Shown: in pieces, positions 1-5,266 of the stretch
Layout: each line of letters begins with the position of its first letter
Numbering within the stretch: the stretch's first letter is position 1
Origin: Chloroflexota bacterium
GTDB taxonomy: Bacteria > Chloroflexota > Dehalococcoidia > GIF9 > UBA5629
Length of the DNA: 5,722 nucleotides
NCBI GenBank assembly: GCA_026389675.1
Contig: JAPLHJ010000185.1
Location: forward strand, 1-5,722
Direction: 5' to 3'
The notes under the pieces: generated by a model
What the model saw: only the letters and a program-made list of their open reading frames with translations
What the model was told of the DNA's origin: nothing
Database searches by the model: none
Made by a program: the position numbers and the translations under genes

Positions 1-213
1 CTGATACGCCTCGTTTCTTCTCCCGCTGGGATCGAGATCGATCCAAAGGGTAAAAAGCCCGGCAGGGGCGTGTACCTCTGCGCCTGCTCCGTCTGTTGGG
101 AACGGGGGCTGAAAAGCAACCGCATCGAATTAGGGCTGCGCTCTAAAATGTCCGCGGAGAACCGGCGATCTCTGGTTGACTACGGTAGGAGCTTACCAGG
201 GAAGGAAGATTAG
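1..213 (+). CDS. ylxR: YlxR family RNA-binding protein, 3' end (partial)
   Basis: The reading frame is open from the first base to a TAG at 211-213, giving the last 70 residues; the start lies outside the window. The visible part carries the YlxR (DUF448) signature: a D-P-K-G-K turn followed by GRG-V-Y-L-C (visible residues 21-27), then C29 and C32 and a basic helix with W33 and K38. YlxR proteins are small (about 90-100 residues), fold as an alpha/beta RNA-binding domain, and sit between nusA and infB in many bacteria. The Bacillus subtilis homologue has been described as a modulator of RNase P. Only 3 nt separate this stop from the infB start, so the two are almost certainly cotranscribed and perhaps translationally coupled. 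The family call is firm from motif plus position; the function in this organism is inferred. Confidence 0.88.
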   Translation: MIRLVSSPAGIEIDPKGKKPGRGVYLCACSVCWERGLKSNRIELGLRSKMSAENRRSLVDYGRSLPGKED

Positions 214-216
214 ATA

Positions 217-2004
217 ATGAATAACAGGCAGGAACAATCGGACAGCCCCGCTGAAGGCGATCCCAAACAGGGGACGCAGCAAATAGGGCTCCCTCCGGTG
301 ATAACGGTCAAACAGCTTGCTGACCAGATAGGCGTCAGTGGTATTGAGATAATCAAGCAACTCATGCGCAACGGCGTAATGGCCAATATCAATCAGTCGT
401 TAGATTACGACGTCGCCGCTTCAGTGGTGTCCGATTTCGGACTGACAGCAAAAAAGTTGCGCGTGGCTGCCCATGGTAAACAGAAAGCCGCGGCTAAAGG
501 CGCTAAATTGCATGAGCGTCCTCCCGTTATCACCATTATGGGCCATGTCGACCACGGTAAAACCAGCCTGCTGGACGCCATACGGCGGACCAATGTCGTT
601 GCCGGTGAAGCTGGCGCCATAACCCAGCACATCGGCGCCTACCAGATTGAAATGAAAGGCCGTAAAATCACTTTCCTCGATACGCCCGGCCACGAAGCCT
701 TTACCGCCATGCGCGCGCGTGGTGCGCGGGCTACTGACATCGCCGTACTGGTGGTGGCGGCCGATGATGGCGTTATGCCTCAGACCATCGAAGCGCTGGA
801 CCATGCGCGCGCCGCTGGTGTAAGCATAGTCATCGCGCTTAATAAGATCGATAAGGCCAACGCCAACCCCGACAGGATCAAGCAGCAGCTTTCCGACCTC
901 GGCGTGGTCATCGAAGAGTGGGGCGGCGATGTAGTATGCGTCCCCGTATCGGCCAAGAAAAAACAGGGCATCGACGACCTGCTGGAAAACCTCATTCTCG
1001 TCGCTGACATCATGGAACTCAAGGCTGAAGTTGACTGCCCGGCTGAAGGTATCGTCATTGAGGCCAAACTCGATAAGACGCGCGGACCGATTGCCACTCT
1101 GCTGGTGCAGAAGGGTGTGCTCAAACCCGGTGATAATATCGTCATTGGCACGGTAGGGGGCAAAATCAAAGCCATGTTCAACGACGAGGGTAAAAATATC
1201 CGCAAGGCGGAGCCAGCCGCCCCCGTGGAGATACTCGGTATGAACGCTGTGCCTGACGCGGGGCAGGTCTTCCAGGTTGTAGCCGATGAAAAAGAATCTA
1301 AAGCGCTTATCGAAAGAAACAGGGTGGCGGGACTGAGCACCACTACTGCCAGGGGCGTTAGCCTGACCTCGGTAGCGGCCCAGGCCAGCACCGGCGAAGT
1401 AAAGGAACTCAATATAATACTTAAGACGGATGTCCATGGCAGTATCGAACCTATCCGCGATTCATTGGAGCGCCTTAGCGATGATAAGATGCGCGTCAAA
1501 GTCATCCATGCGGGCACCGGCGCCATCATTGAAAGCGATATACAACTGGCAGTGGCCTCAAGGGCAGTCGTCATCGGCTTCAATAGCAAGCCGGAGCCGG
1601 GGGCTGTCCGGCTCGCTGAACAGGAAAAAATCAGCATACGCCAGTACAACATTATTTATAAACTTATAGAGGATGTGGAAAAAGCCCTCAAAGGCCTGCT
1701 TGAACCGGAATACGTGGACGTGACCACAGGCCAGGCCGAAGTAAGGGCTGTCTTTGAAGCCGGCAAGAAAGGCAGGATCGCTGGCTCCCAGATAAAAGAG
1801 GGCAAGGCTACCCGCGATGCGCTGGTGAAGATAGTTCGCGGAGGCAAGGTAATCGCAGAATCACGCGTAGCCGGACTGCGCCGCTTTAAAGATGATGTTA
1901 AGGAGGTGACAACCGGTATGGAATGTGGCGTAAAACTTGATAGCTTCAATGATTTCCAGGTCGGGGATATCCTTCAGTTTATCCGCCAGGAAAAAGTGGA
2001 TTAA
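217..2004 (+). CDS. infB: Translation initiation factor IF-2
   Basis: IF-2 is the GTPase that brings initiator fMet-tRNA to the 30S subunit and promotes 50S joining in the cytoplasm. The 595-residue protein has an IF2_N-like segment (about residues 26-77), then a short basic linker. The G domain follows, with G1 GHVDHGKT (109-116), the switch I threonine in AITQHIG (around T136), G3 DTPGHE (155-160), G4 NKID (209-212) and G5 SAK (245-247). Next come a beta-barrel domain II (about 275-360), domain III (about 395-490) and the C-terminal fMet-tRNA binding barrel, with the ECG and GDILQF signatures (569-588). It lacks the long N-terminal extension of enterobacterial IF-2 (about 890 residues), as do other short bacterial forms. 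The ATG at 217 is preceded by GAAGGA at 201-206, a spacing of 10 nt, and sits 3 nt after ylxR. No key residue is missing. Confidence 0.98.
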   Translation: MNNRQEQSDSPAEGDPKQGTQQIGLPPVITVKQLADQIGVSGIEIIKQLMRNGVMANINQSLDYDVAASVVSDFGLTAKKLRVAAHGKQKAAAKGAKLHERPPVITIMGHVDHGKTSLLDAIRRTNVVAGEAGAITQHIGAYQIEMKGRKITFLDTPGHEAFTAMRARGARATDIAVLVVAADDGVMPQTIEALDHARAAGVSIVIALNKIDKANANPDRIKQQLSDLGVVIEEWGGDVVCVPVSAKKKQGIDDLLENLILVADIMELKAEVDCPAEGIVIEAKLDKTRGPIATLLVQKGVLKPGDNIVIGTVGGKIKAMFNDEGKNIRKAEPAAPVEILGMNAVPDAGQVFQVVADEKESKALIERNRVAGLSTTTARGVSLTSVAAQASTGEVKELNIILKTDVHGSIEPIRDSLERLSDDKMRVKVIHAGTGAIIESDIQLAVASRAVVIGFNSKPEPGAVRLAEQEKISIRQYNIIYKLIEDVEKALKGLLEPEYVDVTTGQAEVRAVFEAGKKGRIAGSQIKEGKATRDALVKIVRGGKVIAESRVAGLRRFKDDVKEVTTGMECGVKLDSFNDFQVGDILQFIRQEKVD

Positions 2005-2050
2005 TCCCGGCCTCCCCGCTTAAGCCTGCCGATCTACGAAATATCGTTGT

Positions 2051-2055
2051 GGAGG
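2051..2055 (+). promoter_or_regulatory. Ribosome binding site that sets the rbfA start
   Basis: A GGAGG core sits 5 nt upstream of the ATG at 2061. An in-frame GTG at 2049 would extend the protein by four residues, but it overlaps this Shine-Dalgarno sequence and has none of its own, so 2061 is the better start. Confidence 0.85.
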
Positions 2056-2060
2056 AAGCT

Positions 2061-2453
2061 ATGACCAGGCGCACAGAACGTCTAAACCATTTAATTCAAA
2101 TAGAGATAAGCGACCTTTTGCGCAAGCATATCAACGACCCGCGCCTTAACGGGCTTATCAGCGTTACCGGGGTTGAGATATCTAAAGACCTTAGAAATGC
2201 GGCAGTTTCCATCAGCGCGCTGGGTGATAACCTTGACAGGGAAGCGGTACTCAAAGGCTTCAAGTCAGCGGCCGGCTTCCTGCGCCGTGAACTGGCCCAC
2301 CGGCTGAATATCCGCGTGACGCCTGAGCTAAGCTTCGAATTCGATGACTCCATCGAGCGAGGTGTTAAACTTGTCACTCTGATAGACAGCGTGGCTGCAC
2401 ATGATACTAAGGACGTGGTGGATGGGCCTAAACGGCATACTAAACGTAAATAA
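2061..2453 (+). CDS. rbfA: Ribosome-binding factor A
   Basis: RbfA is a small KH-fold protein that binds the 30S subunit and helps mature the 5' end of 16S rRNA. From the ATG at 2061 the protein is 130 residues, normal for the family. Visible signatures are the N-terminal basic helix starting MTRRTERLN, DPRL (26-29), the beta strand leading into V-E-I-S-K-D-L (38-44), the A-A-G helix kink of the type II KH-like fold within SAAGFLRREL (69-78), and P-E-L-S-F-E-F-D-D-S (88-97). The tail (123-130) is strongly basic, as in many RbfA proteins. The gene lies 56 nt after infB and its last 32 nt overlap the truB start, as expected for the conserved infB-rbfA-truB order. Nothing in it looks damaged. 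Confidence 0.96.
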   Translation: MTRRTERLNHLIQIEISDLLRKHINDPRLNGLISVTGVEISKDLRNAAVSISALGDNLDREAVLKGFKSAAGFLRRELAHRLNIRVTPELSFEFDDSIERGVKLVTLIDSVAAHDTKDVVDGPKRHTKRK

Positions 2454-3244
2454 GCCGGCGGGACCGACCTCATTCAACATTGTAGCCCTTGTCCGCCGCC
2501 TGACCGGTGAGAAGCGCGTGGGTCACGCCGGCACTCTCGATCCGGCTGCCTGCGGCGTGCTGCCAGTGTGCCTGGGACAGGCCACCAGGATATCGGAATA
2601 TCTGCACGCTTTCAGTAAAGAATATCAGGCCGTTATTGAACTGGGCACAACCACGGATACTTACGACAGGGAGGGCAGGGTTACCGGGCGGGGGGATACG
2701 GCCGGCATCACATTTCCCCTGGTACAGAAAACGCTGCAATCATTCGAAGGACTCATCGACCAGGTACCCCCGGCCTTCAGCGCCATCAAGGTAAAAGGCA
2801 GGCAATCCTATGACCTGGCCAGGGCACGGATACAAATTGGTCATTGTCTGCTCAAAAGGCACCTATATACGTTCATTAGCCCGCGATTTGGGAGAAAAGC
2901 TGGGCTGCGGTGCTTTCCTCAAAGACCTCGTCCGCACCGTTTACGGCCCTTTCAAAGTGGGCGATGCCGCAAGCCCTGAAAGCCTTCAGAATGCTATAAC
3001 AGCCGGCCAATTGTCTTCACTGCTTTATCCTGCCGATTATCCGCTGACCGGCTGGCCGAAGTATATTACAACATCAGATGAGGCACTGAAGATCACAGGG
3101 GGCCTTAGTATAAACCTCATCGGGGTAAATCCCGGCGACGATACCTATCAGCGCGCCTATCACCCCGATGGCCATTTTTTAGCGGTCATGAAATTCATGC
3201 CGGACAGCGGGCTGTGGCATCCTGAAAAGGTCTTCAATCTTTAA
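2422..3244 (+). pseudogene. truB: tRNA pseudouridine(55) synthase, disrupted by an internal deletion with frame change
   Basis: TruB converts U55 in the T-loop of tRNAs to pseudouridine. The N-terminal part starts at ATG 2422 with AAGGA at 2409-2413. It carries the opening signature GILNVNKPAGPTS (5-17), the catalytic motif GHAGTLDP with D40 as nucleophile, the conserved Y in KEYQAVIELG, and KGRQSYDLAR ending at residue 134. Homology then jumps to frame 2, where VCSKGTYIRSLARDLGEKLG (codons 2846-2905) and a TruB C-terminal, PUA-like region run to the TAA at 3242-3244. Only 25 nt separate the LAR codons from the CSKG codons, where E. coli TruB (from memory) has about 32 codons. About 70 nt are therefore missing, with net loss congruent to 2 modulo 3. 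Read straight through, the product is 185 residues, about 51 of them out of frame, ending at 2979. It lacks the rest of the fold and is probably inactive. I see no slippery site for programmed frameshifting, and a simple frameshift would not restore the lost segment. A sequencing or assembly error is an equal alternative. Confidence 0.88.
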
Positions 3245-3281
3245 AATCGTAAAGGATTTACCCTGATTTGCCTGAAAAAGC

Positions 3282-3310
3282 TTGACATGCCTACGCGTAT
3301 TGGCTATATT
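3282..3310 (+). promoter_or_regulatory. Near-consensus sigma-70 promoter for the small zinc-ribbon gene
   Basis: A perfect -35 box TTGACA (3282-3287) and a -10 box TATATT (3305-3310) are separated by exactly 17 nt. Transcription would start at about 3316-3318, giving a leader of roughly 31-33 nt before the ATG at 3349. The promoter lies in the 104-nt spacer between the truB stop and the small gene. It implies that the small gene is expressed independently of the translation operon, probably strongly. No convincing intrinsic terminator separates it from truB, so read-through is also possible. Confidence 0.82.
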
Positions 3311-3334
3311 AGCCTTAAGAGCTATAAATTAGCT
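3302..3334 (+). repeat. Two similar palindromes over the -10 box and leader (possible operator pair)
   Basis: GGCTATATTAGCC (3302-3314) has perfect 5-nt arms around TAT and covers the -10 box. AGCTATAAATTAGCT (3320-3334) has perfect 5-nt arms around TAAAT and ends just before the AGGAGG ribosome binding site. Both share GCTATA and TTAGC, and their centres are 19 bp apart. The arrangement is what one expects of a repressor operator pair. The centres differ by 2 nt in length, however, and AT-rich promoter sequence produces short palindromes easily. The second could instead form a small mRNA hairpin next to the Shine-Dalgarno sequence. The repeats are seen; the regulatory role is inferred. Confidence 0.45.
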
Positions 3335-3348
3335 TCAGGAGGTATTCA

Positions 3349-3492
3349 ATGACACAGGCCTATTGCTTCAAAGACAGGAAGAAGGTGGAAATCAAAAACG
3401 CTCAGCACGTAAAACTGAAGAACGGGAGGCCCGCCACCAAGGGAACCTGCCCTCACTGTGGCACCAAGGTATACCGCATCGGCAAGAGCTAA
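3349..3492 (+). CDS. Small zinc-ribbon-like protein, DUF5679-like (47 residues)
   Basis: The ATG at 3349 follows AGGAGGT (3337-3343) with a 5-nt spacer, one of the best ribosome binding sites in the window. The 47-residue protein resembles the DUF5679 family, whose members also occur as C-terminal modules of some larger proteins. Matching features are the AYC opening, KKVEIK, LKNGRPAT (23-30) and CPHCGTK near the end (34-40), then a YRIG terminus. The family pattern as I recall it is two zinc knuckles, C-x2-C and C-x2-C. Here the second is intact (C34, C37), but the first is C6-x2-D9, so the usual fourth Cys is Asp. H20 and H36 are also present. The molecular function of the family is unknown to me; nucleic-acid or protein binding is only plausible from size, charge and fold. 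The gene has its own strong promoter and converges with the PHP gene, with 9 nt between their stop codons. Confidence 0.85.
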   Translation: MTQAYCFKDRKKVEIKNAQHVKLKNGRPATKGTCPHCGTKVYRIGKS

Positions 3493-3501
3493 CCGGCAGA
3501 C

Positions 3502-4182
3502 TCAGGGCAGCCGCCTGATCCTCTGAAGCAGTTTCAAAGGGTTATGTTCGAGTATTTGCCTGTACTTGCGGCTGCTGATACCTGACTGGCTTAGAGTTTC
3601 TCTCGCCAGTTCCTTAGAGAGAAGGTCACCCTCATCGTGGCTGTCCGAATTCAAGAGCATTAGTGCCCCGGCCTCCCCTGCCAGTTTGGCAACATGAGCA
3701 TTAGTTATACAATGCCCGCGCCTCGTAGTAATCTCAATAAATACCCCGCTCTTCGCCGCCATCTTGGCGACCTCCCCGCTCATATGCCCCGGGTGCGCCA
3801 GTATATCGACATATGCCGACCTCACGGCCGACAGGTTCGTTCCCTCTTCCACCGGTTCCACAGGCGATTCCCCGTGCACGACAACCAGCCAGGCACCCAA
3901 CTCTTTGGCTTTCCTGGCAACCCCATCAATAGCCGCATGAGGAACATGTGTCAGTTCAACACCTGGGATAGCAAGGATATCCCAGCGGGCCCGGGCCAGT
4001 TCGCAGTCCGCGCTGACCTCATTGATAACCCTGCTCAGCGAGCCTACGCCGCAATGGTCTGTAACGGCGATAGCCGAATATCCCTTGACCGCAGCCCTCC
4101 TGATAAGCTCCAGCGTAGAAAACACCCCGTCGCTGTGAAAAGTATGCGCGTGAAAGTCATAAAGCACGCTATAAATTAACAT
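3502..4182 (-). CDS. PHP-domain metal-dependent hydrolase, histidinol-phosphatase-like
   Basis: The 226-residue protein is a single PHP domain, a TIM-barrel-like fold that usually binds two or three metal ions and hydrolyses phosphoesters. Motif 1 is DFHAHTFHSDG with H11, H13 and D18. Motif 2 is TDH with H43, and E76 follows in GVELTH. H103 lies in VVHGE, H130 in DILAHPG, and D180 and H182 in NSDSH, so the full ligand set is present. The C-terminal NPLKLL (214-219) is typical of histidinol-phosphatase-like PHP proteins. No other his gene is nearby, so a histidine biosynthesis role is not supported; the substrate could be another small phosphate ester or a nucleotide. The ATG at 4182 has no clear Shine-Dalgarno sequence, and a GTG five codons in is no better. 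It lacks the polymerase or other extra domains of DnaE- or PolX-type PHP proteins. The family call is firm; the substrate is unknown. Confidence 0.92.
   Translation of the reverse strand: MLIYSVLYDFHAHTFHSDGVFSTLELIRRAAVKGYSAIAVTDHCGVGSLSRVINEVSADCELARARWDILAIPGVELTHVPHAAIDGVARKAKELGAWLVVVHGESPVEPVEEGTNLSAVRSAYVDILAHPGHMSGEVAKMAAKSGVFIEITTRRGHCITNAHVAKLAGEAGALMLLNSDSHDEGDLLSKELARETLSQSGISSRKYRQILEHNPLKLLQRIRRLP
4168..4180. repeat. Third copy of the GCTATAAATTAGC-like motif at the PHP start codon
   Basis: GCTATAAATTAAC matches the core of the second promoter palindrome (3321-3333) at 12 of 13 positions. It covers the first five codons of the PHP gene and lies about 40 bp from the promoter of the stress protein gene. 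It is partly dictated by the encoded residues (MLIYS) and may be chance, but it is the only other close copy I noticed in the window. Confidence 0.3.
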
Positions 4183-4183
4183 A

Positions 4184-4239
4184 AAAATCTGCGCCTGTAC
4201 AAGGACGTTGCAATAATCTGTTATAATAGTGCGGATTTT
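4184..4239. repeat. Imperfect inverted repeat framing the divergent spacer
   Basis: AAAATCTGCGC (4184-4194) and GTGCGGATTTT (4229-4239) are inverted copies matching at 9 of 11 positions, and the two mismatches become G-U pairs in RNA. They are separated by 34 nt that contain the extended -10 box. The effect is that each divergent gene has a similar element upstream of its ATG, immediately upstream for the PHP gene and 8 nt upstream for the stress protein gene. This could be a shared control element or coincidence. Confidence 0.35.
4219..4227 (+). promoter_or_regulatory. Extended -10 promoter for the universal stress protein gene
   Basis: TGT followed by a perfect TATAAT (4222-4227) forms an extended -10 element. 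No good -35 box lies at 16-18 nt, which an extended -10 can tolerate. Transcription starting near 4234 would give a leader of only about 14 nt before the ATG at 4248. There is only a weak, badly placed AGCGGA at 4241-4246, so translation may start with little Shine-Dalgarno help. Confidence 0.65.
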
Positions 4240-4247
4240 CAGCGGAC

Positions 4248-5234
4248 ATGTTTAAGAAAATACTCGTCCCGCTTGATGGTTCAATAGAAGCGGAGACCGT
4301 ACTACCATACGTCAGGGATATTGCAGCCAGGTTCGATTCAGAAGTCGATATCCTGAGCGTCGGGCTCGGCAGCAAGCGGCGCCGGGTCAACCAATTGCTG
4401 GAGGAATACGTTCAGCATGCCGTAGAACACCTGCAGAAGCATGAGATAACCAGCCGCGCGGTCCTGCTTTATAGCAGCGCTGAGGAGGAGATGGCTGCCC
4501 TTTCCGAAATCACCGCTCCCCAGGGCAAGCTGAAGGCCAAAGGGCAGGTAGTTTACGGAGGTCCCGCGGAAAACATACTGTCGTATACTCAGAGGAATCA
4601 TATCAACCTTGTTATCATGGCTACCCATGCCCACGGAGGACTGTTGCGCTGGTGGTTGGGCAGTGTCTTTGAAAAAGTCGTATCGCGATCGCTGGTCCCC
4701 ATACTGGGCATACACAGCAAGCAGGTCAGGGAGATCGACCGCACTGATAAAACTACGTTTCGCCGCATCCTGACCCCGCTGGACGGGTCCGAAGCCGGTG
4801 AAGCCGCGCTGCATGATGCAGAAGCAGTTGCGCTCAAGACGGGGGCATCGATAGTGTTGTTGCACGTCATACCGGCGCCCCATTCCGTAGAAGCCCGCTG
4901 GCTCGGCCCTGAATTGAACGATTTTGTCAGGGCCATGCACGATGCCGGCCAGAAATACTTAGATAAGACAAAGAAAAGGCTTGAAGCCAGAGGCCTCGAT
5001 ATCGACATTAGGATTACTGCGGGCGACCCTGCGGAAACCATAATCGATACTGCAAAAAAAGAGAAGGTTGACCTGATCGCCATATCCACGCACGGCCGCA
5101 GCGGCATACCCCGCTGGGTGCTGGGCAGCGTTGCTGATAAGATACTGCATGAATCGAAGTTGCCGATGTGGCTGGTCAGGCCCAGGCAGATTATTAATCA
5201 AATGCTCAAGGAAAGCGAAAAACAAGCGAATTAA
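4248..5234 (+). CDS. Universal stress protein with two tandem Usp domains
   Basis: Usp domains are alpha/beta folds that often bind ATP and accumulate under starvation, oxidative or energy stress; their precise targets are usually unknown. This 328-residue protein has two copies. Domain 1 opens with FKKILVPLDGS (2-12) and ends near 157; domain 2 opens with FRRILTPLDGS (171-181) and ends near 311, followed by a short charged tail. Domain 2 keeps the nucleotide-loop pattern THG-x9-GS (281-294) within AISTHGRSGIPRWVLGS. In domain 1 the matching loop is THA-x9-GS (126-139), with Ala128 in place of the Gly, so the two halves may differ in ATP binding. No signal peptide or membrane segment is visible, so it should be cytoplasmic. 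The start is set by the domain-opening sequence rather than by a ribosome binding site. The inositol-phosphate synthase gene follows after 32 nt, which suggests an operon. Confidence 0.94.
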   Translation: MFKKILVPLDGSIEAETVLPYVRDIAARFDSEVDILSVGLGSKRRRVNQLLEEYVQHAVEHLQKHEITSRAVLLYSSAEEEMAALSEITAPQGKLKAKGQVVYGGPAENILSYTQRNHINLVIMATHAHGGLLRWWLGSVFEKVVSRSLVPILGIHSKQVREIDRTDKTTFRRILTPLDGSEAGEAALHDAEAVALKTGASIVLLHVIPAPHSVEARWLGPELNDFVRAMHDAGQKYLDKTKKRLEARGLDIDIRITAGDPAETIIDTAKKEKVDLIAISTHGRSGIPRWVLGSVADKILHESKLPMWLVRPRQIINQMLKESEKQAN

Positions 5235-5266
5235 ACACTGCGTAAATCACGAAGGAGTTGGCCAGA

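Noticed and set aside
421..1652. Long minus-strand open frames (421-1437 and 780-1652) opposite infB
   Set aside because: They are antisense to a fully conserved IF-2, have no recognisable domain, and arise from the codon bias of the real gene.
2049..2060. GTG at 2049 as the rbfA start
   Set aside because: It overlaps the GGAGG that serves the ATG at 2061, and the four extra residues are not typical of RbfA.
2824..2850. Programmed ribosomal frameshift as an explanation for the truB frame change
   Set aside because: There is no slippery heptamer or stimulatory structure visible, and a conserved segment of roughly 24 residues is absent, which frameshifting cannot supply.
2810..3244. The downstream truB frame as an independent 144-residue gene starting at 2810
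   Set aside because: It begins in the middle of TruB homology, has no ribosome binding site, and is simply the C-terminal part of the broken gene.
3249..3261. GTAAA-GGA-TTTAC hairpin after truB as a terminator
   Set aside because: It is a five-base AT-rich stem with a 3-nt loop and no T-tract, too weak to terminate.
3502..3518. TCAGG/CCTGA hairpin as a terminator between the convergent small gene and PHP gene
   Set aside because: The stem is only 5 bp with no T-tract on either strand, and it lies within the PHP stop region.
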